Source: JAJRVH01 sp964505995
Lineage (GTDB): Bacteria > Pseudomonadota > Zetaproteobacteria > Mariprofundales > Mariprofundaceae
Length of the DNA: 18,715 bases
Reading direction: 5' to 3'
Assembly: GCA_964505995.1 (NCBI GenBank)
Contig: CAZDLB010000025.1
Coordinates: 1 to 18,715 of the forward strand
Shown here: piece after piece, positions 6,544 to 13,802 of the stretch
Layout of the letters: every line of letters begins with the position of its first letter
How positions within the stretch are numbered: position 1 is the stretch's first letter
Notes under the pieces: generated by a model
Database searches by the model: none
Told to the model about the DNA's origin: nothing
Seen by the model: only the letters and a program-made list of their open reading frames with translations
Position numbers and translations under genes: made by a program

Positions 6544-7910
6544 ACGTACTGATTCTCGGGGCCGGCGAGGTCGGCTATCACATTGCCCTGAGGCTTTCCG
6601 GCGAGGGCAATGACGTGGCGGTGGTCGATCAGGACGAGGGGCGCCTGCAGCTCATTGCCGACGCGATGGATGTGCGCACCGTCTGCGGCAGGGCGTCGCA
6701 TCCGAGTGTGCTCAGGCAGGCGGGTGCGGAGAATGCCGATCTTCTCATTGCCGTCACGACCAATGATGAAATCAACATGCTTTCCTGTCAGGTCGCGCAT
6801 TCGCTGTTCAAGGTGCCGACGAAGCTGGCGCGCGTGCGCGAGTCCGACTATGTCAACCATCCCCAGCTCTTCGGCCGGGATGATCTGCCCATCGACGTGA
6901 TGATCTCGCCGGAGGGCGAGGCGGCGAAGGTCATCATGGGGCGGCTGAACGTGTCCAATGCGCTGGATGCGCGCGAGTTCTTCGATGGCGCGCTGGAGCT
7001 CGTCGAGTTCGTCGTGCGCCCGAAGAGCAAGCTCGCCGGCCTGTCGCTGATGGAGCTGCCCGAGGTCATGGGAGATCTGCCGGTCTATGTCGTGGCGCAT
7101 GAGCACAACGGCGTCTGGCGCGTCCCCAAAGGCGATGCGGTGCTGCTGGCCAAGGATCAGATCTACCTGGCCGTGCCCCGTGAGCGGCTGGATGATGTCA
7201 TGGCCGTCATGGATCTGGAGTCGGCCAGCCCGAAGGGGCGAAACATCATGATGATTGGCGGCGGACATATCGGCTACATCGTGGCCCGCGAGCTGGAAGC
7301 GGCCGGGGCCTCGGTGAAGCTGATCGAGTTCAATGCCGAGCGGGCCGACTGGCTCTCCGAACATCTGCATCATTCCGTCGTCATCCAGGGCGATGCGCTG
7401 GACCGCAAGCTGCTGGAGGAAGAGAACATCGCCAGCATGGATGACTTCCTGGCCCTGACCAATGACGATGAAACGAACATCCTCAGCAGCCTGATCGCCA
7501 AGCGCTACGGCGTCGGGCATGTGGTCACGCTGGTCAACCGGACCATCTATTCGCAGCTGGTCCGCCAGATCGGCCTGGACATCACCGTCAACCCGAGGCT
7601 GACGACGGTTGCCTCGATTCTCAGCCTGATTCGCAAGGGACGCATCCATGGCATGGCGACCCTGGGCGACGGCAGCCTCGAGGTGCTCGAGGCCGAGGCG
7701 CTGGAAACCAGCGCCATCCTGGGCAAGCCGCTGGCGGAGCTGGAGATGCCGGACGATACCGTCATCGGCGCGATTCAGCGCGATGGCGAGATCATCATTC
7801 CAAACGGATCCGTGCAGGTGCAGCCGCACGACCATGTGCTGGTCGTGACGACGAGCCGATCCGTGCCGGCGGTCGAGAAGCTGTTCGAAGTCCGACTGGA
7901 GTTCTTCTGA
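6540..7910 (+). CDS. trkA: Trk potassium uptake regulator TrkA
   Basis: TrkA is the cytoplasmic NAD(H)/nucleotide-binding ring that gates the TrkH potassium channel. The 456-residue length equals that of the E. coli protein (about 458). Two RCK-N Rossmann halves are visible: GAGEVG (7-12) with Asp30 ending the second strand, and GGGHIG (240-245). Each is followed by an RCK-C (TrkA_C) region, with strings such as VRPKSKLAGLSLMELP and ETSAILGKPLAELEMP. The real start is the ATG at 6540, which overlaps the ntrX stop and has GGGAGGGG upstream; an in-frame upstream extension to 6438 lies inside ntrX and should be ignored. The trkH start follows its stop after one base. Cotranscription with ntrYX suggests that potassium uptake is one output of the two-component system, or that the genes share a promoter. 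Confidence 0.96.
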   Translation: MNVLILGAGEVGYHIALRLSGEGNDVAVVDQDEGRLQLIADAMDVRTVCGRASHPSVLRQAGAENADLLIAVTTNDEINMLSCQVAHSLFKVPTKLARVRESDYVNHPQLFGRDDLPIDVMISPEGEAAKVIMGRLNVSNALDAREFFDGALELVEFVVRPKSKLAGLSLMELPEVMGDLPVYVVAHEHNGVWRVPKGDAVLLAKDQIYLAVPRERLDDVMAVMDLESASPKGRNIMMIGGGHIGYIVARELEAAGASVKLIEFNAERADWLSEHLHHSVVIQGDALDRKLLEEENIASMDDFLALTNDDETNILSSLIAKRYGVGHVVTLVNRTIYSQLVRQIGLDITVNPRLTTVASILSLIRKGRIHGMATLGDGSLEVLEAEALETSAILGKPLAELEMPDDTVIGAIQRDGEIIIPNGSVQVQPHDHVLVVTTSRSVPAVEKLFEVRLEFF

Positions 7911-7911
7911 C

Positions 7912-9351
7912 ATGCATCCCCGCGGCGTGGCCTGGACGCTCGGAATCCTGGCAATGCTCTATGGCGCGTTCATGTTGCTGCCGGCCGTGGTTTCGCTGAT
8001 CTATGACGCCAGTCATGTGAAGGAGTTTCTGGCCGCCGGCCTGATCGTCGCGGCCCTCGGTTTCGGACTGATGCGTATCGGCGGCAGCGCGCCGGAGCAG
8101 CTGAGTCATCGCGACGGCTTTCTGATCGTGGCGCTGGCCTGGGTCAGCCTGTCGCTGCTGGGTGCCGTGCCGTTCTGGACCACCGGGACCGTGAGCAATA
8201 TCGTCGATGCGCTGTTCGAGTCCGCATCGGGACTGACGACGACCGGCGCAACCATCCTGACCGGTCTGGATGAGATGCCGCGTTCGATCCTGTTCTGGCG
8301 CTCGATGCAGGAATGGCTGGGCGGCATGGGCATCATCGTGCTGGCAGTGGCCGTGATGCCGCTGCTGGGCGTTGGCGGCATGCAGCTGTTCCGGGCCGAG
8401 ACACCGGGGCCGGTCAAGGACAAGCTGACCGCCCGCGTGACCGAGACGGCCAAGGTGCTCTGGTATCTGTATCTCGGCATGACCGCGGCCTGTTCCGTGG
8501 CCTATGCCTGGGCCGGCATGGACTGGTTCGATGCCATCAACCATGCCATGTGTACGGTCGCCATCGGCGGCTTTTCCACCCATGACGCCAGCTTCGGCTA
8601 TTTCGCCAGTCCGTCGCTGCGGATACTGGCGATTGCCTTCATGGTCCTGGCCGGCATCAATTTTACGCTGCACTTTGCCGCCATCCTCAAGGGCTTCTCG
8701 TGGAGGGTCTATGCCCGCGACGAGGAATTCCGCTTCTACATCGGCTGGCTTCTGGTGCTGATGCTGCTGGTCGGCTTCCTGGCCGAGTGGAGCGGCAAGG
8801 CGGAGCTGGTGGATGTGATGTTCAACGTGGTTTCCGTGGCGACGACGACCGGCTTTGCCGTCAGCGACTACAGCACATGGCCGCCGGGCACGACGCTGCT
8901 GCTGCTGGTGGCGATGTTCGTCGGCGCCTGTGCCGGATCGACGGGTGGAGGCATGAAGGTCGTGCGCGTGATGCTGCTGTTCCGGCAGGGCATGCGTGAG
9001 ATCCGCCGCCTGGTGCATCCGCACGGCATCATTCATGTGAAGATGGGGGGACAGCGGGTTTCCCCCGAAATCGGCGATGCCCTCTGGGGCTTTGCCGTGC
9101 TGTATCTGGTCTGCTACATGTTCCTCGCCGTGGTCGTCGCCTTCACCGGCGTGGATGTCGTGACGGCCTTCACTTCGGCGGCGGCCTGCATCACGAATAC
9201 CGGCCCCGGATTCGGCCAGGTCGGGCCGGCGGGAAATTACGCCGGGCTTCCGGCCGCGGCCAAGCAGATGCTGATCTTCGGCATGATCCTGGGTCGTCTG
9301 GAGATCTACACCTTCTTCGTGCTGCTGGTGCCGGAGTTCTGGCGCAAATAG
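7912..9351 (+). CDS. trkH: Trk potassium uptake channel subunit TrkH/TrkG
   Basis: The 479-residue inner-membrane protein is the K+-translocating subunit, close to the usual length of about 483. All four pore-loop selectivity elements of the SKT family are present: LTTTGAT (near residue 108), AIGGFST (near 217), ATTTGF (near 310) and ITNTGPGFG (near 427). Hydrophobic helices separate them in the expected 2TM-P repeats. The start ATG lies one base after the trkA stop with a GGAG about 12 bases upstream. It is the last gene of the DUF4390-ntrYX-trkAH operon and converges on RNase R, whose stop is 24 bases away. Subtype TrkH versus TrkG is not distinguishable by eye. Confidence 0.95.
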   Translation: MHPRGVAWTLGILAMLYGAFMLLPAVVSLIYDASHVKEFLAAGLIVAALGFGLMRIGGSAPEQLSHRDGFLIVALAWVSLSLLGAVPFWTTGTVSNIVDALFESASGLTTTGATILTGLDEMPRSILFWRSMQEWLGGMGIIVLAVAVMPLLGVGGMQLFRAETPGPVKDKLTARVTETAKVLWYLYLGMTAACSVAYAWAGMDWFDAINHAMCTVAIGGFSTHDASFGYFASPSLRILAIAFMVLAGINFTLHFAAILKGFSWRVYARDEEFRFYIGWLLVLMLLVGFLAEWSGKAELVDVMFNVVSVATTTGFAVSDYSTWPPGTTLLLLVAMFVGACAGSTGGGMKVVRVMLLFRQGMREIRRLVHPHGIIHVKMGGQRVSPEIGDALWGFAVLYLVCYMFLAVVVAFTGVDVVTAFTSAAACITNTGPGFGQVGPAGNYAGLPAAAKQMLIFGMILGRLEIYTFFVLLVPEFWRK

Positions 9352-9352
9352 C

Positions 9353-9377
9353 AGCCGTTCCTGGGTCTTCGGCTTTC
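9353..9377 (+). terminator. weak terminator-like hairpin between convergent trkH and rnr
   Basis: AGCCG (9353-9357) pairs with CGGCT (9370-9374) around a 12-base loop, followed by TT on plus and a short CTATTT tract on minus. A five-pair stem with a short T tract is marginal. It is the only candidate in the 24-base gap between the two convergent operons. Confidence 0.22.
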
Positions 9378-11469
9378 ACACGGCATCCGGGATCAGCGAA
9401 ACATGGATCTGTCCGCGCACCGGGTCGGTGCCTTCGATGCGGACATTCACGGCATCGCCAAGGCTGTAGGCGAGGCCACCCCGGCGTGCGACCAGGCGGT
9501 GATTGCGATCGTCCAGATCGAACAGGCCGCCCAGCGCATCCACGTCCAGTGCGGCCTCGGCCAGCGTATCCTCGATCTCCAGAAAGATGCGGCGTTTGGT
9601 CAGGCCGGAGATGCGCGCGGGCATGACTTTGCCGACATCCTTCGAGTGATACAGGGCCGCCAGCATCGCCTGAATATCCCATTCGCCGCGCTGCTGTTTG
9701 CGTTCCTGGGTCGAGGCATGCTCGCCAATGGCGGCCAGTCCCGCGGCCGGCTGCACCCTGTCCGGGTTCTCGCCGCGCAACAAAGCCTTCAGCCGGCGGT
9801 GTACGGTCAAATCGGCATAGCGACGGATCGGGCTGGTGAAATGACAGTAGCTGTCATAGGCAAGGCCGAAATGGCCTTCGTTCTCCGGCGTATAACGGGC
9901 CTGCTGCATCGAGCGCAGCACCAGCCGGTGCAGCACATGCGCAAACGGCCGCCCCTGCGCCTGTTCGAGGATCTCCTGAATCGCTCCCGGGCGGATGCGA
10001 TCCTTCTCCGAAGCCGGCAGCCGGATGCTCAGACCGAACGGGGCCAGATAGTCGTTCAGCGCCTCGATGCTTTCGCGCTCCGGCGCCGGGTGCACCCGGT
10101 AGAGCAGCGGCGACTGCCGGGATTCGAAATATTCGGCGATGGCGGTATTGGCGGCCAGCATCAGCTCCTCGATCAGGTGGTGCGCGGTATTGCGGTCCGA
10201 CGAGCTCATGTCGGTCACGCGCCCTTCGTGCAGCACGGCTCGCACCTCGGGTACATCCAGATCCAGCGCGCCGCGCAGGGCCCGACGCTGATGCAGCTTG
10301 CGGTACAGCCGGGCGGCATCATCGAGCATGTCGCGGATGCGGGCGTCGCTCACGGCCTCTGCATCCCGCTGATCCAGCCAGCGCGAGGCCTGATCGTAGG
10401 TCAGGCGCGCATGCGAGTGGATGACCGCTTCAAACGGCTGGATCGCGCGTCGCTTGCCGCTGGCATCGAAGCGCATGCGCACGGCCATGGCCAGGCGGGG
10501 GACATCCGGGTTCAGTGAGCACAGGCCATTGGAAAGCTTTTCCGGCAGCATCGGGATCACCCGGTCGGGGAAGTAGAAGGAGTTCGACCGCTCCAGCGCT
10601 TCCTTGTCCAGGGCCGAGTTCGGGCGCACATAGTGGGCGACATCGGCAATCGCCACCCAGGCCTCGAAGCCTTCGCCGCGCGGCAGTATGCAGATCGCGT
10701 CGTCGAAATCGCGGGCATCGGCGCCATCAATGGTGACAAAGGGAAGATTCCGCAGATCCCTGCGTCCGCGCATGTCCTCCGGAGCGACTTCATCGGGAAG
10801 CCGGTCGGCTTCGGCCAGCGCCAGGGGAGGAAACTCCGTCGGTAGCTGCAGTTCGCTGATGACCAGTTCGATCAGATCGGCGGGCGTGAGTTTGTCGCCG
10901 AGTTTCTCGATCACGCGCCCGCGCAGCGGCCGGCTGCCCCGCTTGATCTCGACCCTGACCCACTCGCCGGGCCTGCAGCCGCGGGCATCGCGGGGGCTGA
11001 GCAGAATCGTCTGCGGCATGCGCTTCGAGCGCGGCTGCACATAGACGAGATCGCCGTCCAGGCGCACCTCACCGACGATGATGTTCGGGGCATGCTCGAT
11101 GATGCGGACCAGTTCGCCGGACTCGCGGCCGCGCTGTCGGGTGAGCTTCACCTCGACCCGGTCGCCGTGCATCAGCCCCCGCATCTGCTCCTGGGGCAGG
11201 AAAATGCCCTTTTCGCGCCCTTCGACATCGACGAAGCCGAAGCCGTCCGGATGCGCCGAGACGATGCCGATGAAGCGGGGGTTCCCGCGGACGCTCTGTC
11301 CGCGCCCCTTGCCCGATCGGGCCGCACGGGTATTCGCCTCCTTGTTCTTCTGACGGCGTGGCGGCTTGCGCCTGGCGGCTTTTCCGGGCTCATGGACCCT
11401 GTCCCTTCTTCGTTGATCGGACGCCCTTCCGGTCCGATTTGAGGAAGCGGCTTTCTTCTGTCTTGACAC
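9376..11469 (-). CDS. rnr: ribonuclease R (3'-5' exoribonuclease)
   Basis: RNase R degrades structured RNA from the 3' end and takes part in mRNA, rRNA and tmRNA quality control. The 697-residue product has cold-shock domains (about 62-190) and an RNB catalytic domain with DGADARDFDDA, in which Asp248, Asp254, Asp256 and Asp257 match E. coli Asp272/278/280/281. Near the C-terminus are TSPIRRYADLTVHR and an S1 domain. It is shorter than E. coli RNase R (813): the N-terminal helix-turn-helix is missing and replaced by a 60-residue Arg/Lys-rich tail, while the usual basic C-terminal tail is absent. The start is a GTG at 11469 with GGAG seven bases upstream. Codons 2-3 are TCA-AGA, rare in this GC-rich DNA, and are explained by the overlapping tRNA-Leu -35 box on the other strand. 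Confidence 0.95.
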   Translation of the reverse strand: MSRQKKAASSNRTGRASDQRRRDRVHEPGKAARRKPPRRQKNKEANTRAARSGKGRGQSVRGNPRFIGIVSAHPDGFGFVDVEGREKGIFLPQEQMRGLMHGDRVEVKLTRQRGRESGELVRIIEHAPNIIVGEVRLDGDLVYVQPRSKRMPQTILLSPRDARGCRPGEWVRVEIKRGSRPLRGRVIEKLGDKLTPADLIELVISELQLPTEFPPLALAEADRLPDEVAPEDMRGRRDLRNLPFVTIDGADARDFDDAICILPRGEGFEAWVAIADVAHYVRPNSALDKEALERSNSFYFPDRVIPMLPEKLSNGLCSLNPDVPRLAMAVRMRFDASGKRRAIQPFEAVIHSHARLTYDQASRWLDQRDAEAVSDARIRDMLDDAARLYRKLHQRRALRGALDLDVPEVRAVLHEGRVTDMSSSDRNTAHHLIEELMLAANTAIAEYFESRQSPLLYRVHPAPERESIEALNDYLAPFGLSIRLPASEKDRIRPGAIQEILEQAQGRPFAHVLHRLVLRSMQQARYTPENEGHFGLAYDSYCHFTSPIRRYADLTVHRRLKALLRGENPDRVQPAAGLAAIGEHASTQERKQQRGEWDIQAMLAALYHSKDVGKVMPARISGLTKRRIFLEIEDTLAEAALDVDALGGLFDLDDRNHRLVARRGGLAYSLGDAVNVRIEGTDPVRGQIHVSLIPDAV

Positions 11470-11490
11470 GTGTGTGCTCCATCTTATGAT
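11463..11490 (+). promoter_or_regulatory. strong sigma-70 promoter of tRNA-Leu, overlapping the rnr start codon
   Basis: A perfect TTGACA (11463-11468) and TATGAT (11485-11490) are separated by 16 bases and followed by a GC-rich discriminator, as expected for a stable-RNA promoter. Transcription should start near 11497, about 27 bases before the tRNA. The -35 box lies within the first codons of rnr on the opposite strand, so RNA polymerase at this promoter covers the rnr start region. Confidence 0.8.
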
Positions 11491-11523
11491 TGCGCGCCTC
11501 CCGCGGCGATGCCGCAGGGGTAT

Positions 11524-11610
11524 GCCGAGGTGGCGGAATTGGTAGACGCGCTAGCTTCAGGTGCTAGTTTCCGTAAGGAAGTGCTGGTTCGACTCCAGTC
11601 CTCGGTACCA
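11524..11610 (+). tRNA. tRNA-Leu (anticodon CAG)
   Basis: An 87-base class II tRNA with a long variable arm. Acceptor GCCGAGG (11524-11530) pairs with CCTCGGT, followed by an encoded ACCA end. The D arm contains GGTAGACG, the anticodon loop is TTCAGGT with anticodon CAG (11558-11560), which reads CUG, and the T arm contains GGTTCGACTCC. The variable arm TTTCCGTAAGGAAG forms its own stem. It is transcribed from the promoter at 11463-11490 and ends at the terminator at 11633-11666, so it appears to be a single-gene unit. Confidence 0.97.
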
Positions 11611-11632
11611 TACACGGTTCGAACGAACCATC

Positions 11633-11666
11633 AAGCCCGCAATTCCGATTGCGGGCTTTTTCTTTT
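11633..11666 (+). terminator. intrinsic terminator of tRNA-Leu
   Basis: AAGCCCGCAAT (11633-11643) pairs perfectly with ATTGCGGGCTT (11648-11658) around the tetraloop TCCG, followed by TTTCTTTT. This is a textbook rho-independent terminator. It separates the tRNA from xerD. A short GGTTCG/CGAACC inverted repeat (11616-11629) lies between the tRNA 3' end and this hairpin. Confidence 0.93.
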
Positions 11667-11685
11667 GCCGGCCCGCATCCGGGCT

Positions 11686-11713
11686 TTGGCATTGCAGGTG
11701 CATACCCTATACT
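11686..11713 (+). promoter_or_regulatory. sigma-70 promoter of xerD (predicted leaderless mRNA)
   Basis: TTGGCA (11686-11691) and TATACT (11708-11713) are separated by 16 bases. The -10 box ends six bases before the xerD ATG at 11720, so the expected transcription start coincides with the start codon. No Shine-Dalgarno is present in the intervening CAGCCA. Confidence 0.6.
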
Positions 11714-11719
11714 CAGCCA

Positions 11720-12634
11720 ATGACTTCAACCGAGGGAAGGCTCCGGGAGGAAGAAAAGCTGGGCGAAATGCTGCTCCGGCTGGCAATGCTGCGCGGCTGG
11801 TCGCCGCGAACCACCGCCTCGTATCGCGCCGATCTGCTGCATGCCCTGGGCTGGATGCAGGAGCGTGGCATTCGCCTGAACGAGGCCGGGGCCGGTGACA
11901 TCAAGGCCTATCTGGCTGCGATGCGGCAACGGGGGCTGAAGGAAAGCACGATTCAGCGAAGACGCAGCGCGCTGTCCACCTGGTATTCCCATCTTCTGGA
12001 TCAGGGCTGGCGTGAGGATCACCCTGCCCGGCAGCTGCCGCGTCTGCGCAAGTCGCGTCCGCTTCCCAAGCTGATCAGCGAGACACAGGTCGAGGCCCTG
12101 CTCGCAGCCCCGGATGTGGCCACGACCACCGGGCTTCGGGATCGCTGCATGATCGAGCTGCTCTATGCCACCGGCATGCGCGTCAGCGAGCTGGTCAGCC
12201 TGCAGCTCGGGCAGATCGATCGTCAGGCCGGGCTGGTCCGGATCGTCGGCAAGGGAAATCGGGAGCGGCTCGTGCCCTATGGCGAGGAGGCCGGGCATTG
12301 GCTCGATCGCTGGCTGGGCATCCGTCCCTCCCGACCTGCCAGTCCCTATGTTTTTGCCGGACGGGGAGGGCGGGCCATGACCCGGCAGAACTTCTGGCTT
12401 CGCCTCAAGGCCTATGCCCGCGCCGCCGGCATTTCTCCAGCCCCGTCGCCGCATACGCTGCGTCATGCCTTTGCGACGCATCTGCTGAATCACGGCGCCG
12501 ATCTCCGGGCCGTGCAGATGCTTCTCGGGCATGCGCATGTGACGACGACCGAGATCTATACCCATGTCACGCGGGCACGCCTGCATGATCTGGTCGAGCG
12601 CGGTCATCCGCTGGGCTCCGGAGGGGTGCGATGA
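11720..12634 (+). CDS. xerD: site-specific tyrosine recombinase XerD
   Basis: XerD acts with XerC at the dif site to resolve chromosome dimers, under control of FtsK. The 304-residue length fits the family (about 298). The SAM-like N-terminal core-binding domain is followed by the catalytic domain with all six active residues: Arg154 (ATGMRVSEL), Lys178 (GKGNRE), His245 and Arg248 (HTLRHAFATHLL), His271 (LLGHA) and Tyr280 (TEIYTHV). The stretch LRHAFATHLLNHGADLRAVQ is closer to XerD than to XerC. The start ATG at 11720 fits the E. coli N-terminus; an open extension upstream runs into the tRNA and is not real. The -10 box just before the ATG predicts a leaderless transcript. Its stop overlaps the next start as ATGA (12631-12634), tying it to the two CNB genes. 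Confidence 0.95.
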   Translation: MTSTEGRLREEEKLGEMLLRLAMLRGWSPRTTASYRADLLHALGWMQERGIRLNEAGAGDIKAYLAAMRQRGLKESTIQRRRSALSTWYSHLLDQGWREDHPARQLPRLRKSRPLPKLISETQVEALLAAPDVATTTGLRDRCMIELLYATGMRVSELVSLQLGQIDRQAGLVRIVGKGNRERLVPYGEEAGHWLDRWLGIRPSRPASPYVFAGRGGRAMTRQNFWLRLKAYARAAGISPAPSPHTLRHAFATHLLNHGADLRAVQMLLGHAHVTTTEIYTHVTRARLHDLVERGHPLGSGGVR

Positions 12635-13800
12635 CGGGCTCACTGGTGCAACGGGCGCGCAAGGCGGCTGGCAGTGGCGATTATGCGGCTGCCATGAAGC
12701 TGTATGCCGAAGCCCTGAGCGATTCGGGTGAGGCGATGAACCTGGATCTGCGCATGCGATATGCCTGGTGCGCGGCGCAGGCCGGCGATCGCAAGGCGGC
12801 GCTGACGGCCTATGCGGAGCTGCAACGGCTGTATCGCGATCTGGGCGAGGTCGCTGCCGCCGAGGCCCTGGGGCCGGTGATGGCCGAACTGAACCGGCCC
12901 GAGCCGGAGAAGCAGGCCGTATCAGACGAGCCGGTTGAGCCGATGAGCCTCTCCAGGCTTGCCGATGTGCTCTGTGGCATGGGACGGCTGCGTCAGCTCA
13001 ATCCCGGCGAGCGCCTTTGCGAAGCCGGCGGGCCTCCGGATGCGTTATGGCTGCTGCAGTACGGCACGTTGCGTGTCGAGCTTCCCGAATACGATGAGCC
13101 GGAGTTCCTGCATGCGAGCGATCGCGAGCTGATGCTGGTCGGCGAGATCGGCGTGTTTACGCGTCAGCGACGTCTGGCCACGGTCGTAGCCGAGACGGAT
13201 TGCGGCCTCGTCGAGGTGCCGAGCGCCGAGATCTACCAGCGCGAGGCGGACGACCCGGCCTTTGCCGAGGGGCTTGAGGAGCTGATGCGTGACCGCTGGG
13301 TGATGCCGGTGCTGTCGCAGCATGCGATCTTCAATCGCATCAATGATGTCGATCGCCGCAAGCTCGTGGATGCCTTCGAGATCCGGTTCTGCGAACCGGG
13401 GGAGGTGCTGGTCGAGGCCGGCAGCGATACGGACGGATGCTTCATGCTGCAGTCCGGCTGCCTGTTCTACATGCATTCCTCCCAGGGGAGGCTTGAGGGG
13501 CAGTTTGAGACCGAAACCGGCGAACTTGTCGTGAGCGTGCTGCCGGGCGACATCGTGCACCTGGGCGGTCTGCTGCAGGACTTTGCCGCTCCCTACCGCA
13601 TCGTCTGCGCCACGCCGGTGCAGGTGCTGCATCTGAGCCGGCGGAACTTTCAGCCCTTTCTGCTCAAGCGGCCGTGGATCATGCCTGCTATACTACAGTT
13701 CAGTCGGAAGCCGGCGCATCTGCAGGTCATGCGGCCCGCGGACGATTATCTGTGGAGCGCCGATCGCCGGCTTTCATTCTCACGCGAGGAGGAGGCATAG
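12631..13800 (+). CDS. TPR plus tandem CNB-domain protein A (no DNA-binding domain)
   Basis: I know no named gene for this 389-residue protein. Residues about 5-90 look like TPR-type helical repeats (GDYAAAMKLYAEAL, GDRKAALTAYAELQ). A Pro/Glu-rich linker (about 91-103) leads to two domains of the cyclic-nucleotide-binding fold, about 115-225 and 226-360. In CNB1 the cassette GEIGVFTRQRRLATV places Glu172 and Arg181 nine residues apart, as in the PKA regulatory subunit, so a bound cyclic nucleotide is plausible. In CNB2 the equivalent reads HLGGLLQDF, with Gly313 in place of Glu and no Arg-x-Ala, so it has probably lost binding. There is no helix-turn-helix, signal peptide or membrane segment. 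The start overlaps the xerD stop, with GGAGGGG upstream. It is a paralogue of the next gene; role unknown, perhaps a cyclic-nucleotide-controlled scaffold. Confidence 0.85.
   Translation: MTGSLVQRARKAAGSGDYAAAMKLYAEALSDSGEAMNLDLRMRYAWCAAQAGDRKAALTAYAELQRLYRDLGEVAAAEALGPVMAELNRPEPEKQAVSDEPVEPMSLSRLADVLCGMGRLRQLNPGERLCEAGGPPDALWLLQYGTLRVELPEYDEPEFLHASDRELMLVGEIGVFTRQRRLATVVAETDCGLVEVPSAEIYQREADDPAFAEGLEELMRDRWVMPVLSQHAIFNRINDVDRRKLVDAFEIRFCEPGEVLVEAGSDTDGCFMLQSGCLFYMHSSQGRLEGQFETETGELVVSVLPGDIVHLGGLLQDFAAPYRIVCATPVQVLHLSRRNFQPFLLKRPWIMPAILQFSRKPAHLQVMRPADDYLWSADRRLSFSREEEA
13786..13795 (+). promoter_or_regulatory. strong Shine-Dalgarno selecting a TTG start
   Basis: GAGGAGGAGG (13786-13795) lies seven bases before TTG 13803 and also encodes the Glu-Glu-Glu near the end of the upstream protein. 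No ATG or GTG is suitably placed. The protein that begins here aligns with the start of its paralogue, which supports the TTG. Confidence 0.75.
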
Positions 13801-13802
13801 GC

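Noticed and set aside
11616..11627. 12-base exact repeat GGTTCGAACGAA, also at 18666-18677
   Set aside because: About ten repeated 12-mers are expected by chance in 18.7 kb, and the word resembles the common tRNA T-loop string; no further similarity flanks it.
11561..11719. N-terminal extension of xerD through the tRNA-Leu gene
   Set aside because: It would translate tRNA and terminator sequence; the ATG at 11720 matches the family N-terminus and has its own promoter.
11524..12634. tRNA-Leu next to a tyrosine recombinase gene, as in an integrated genomic island
   Set aside because: The recombinase is a housekeeping XerD with the family's own signature. No direct repeat of the tRNA 3' end is seen downstream, and neighbouring genes are ordinary core genes.
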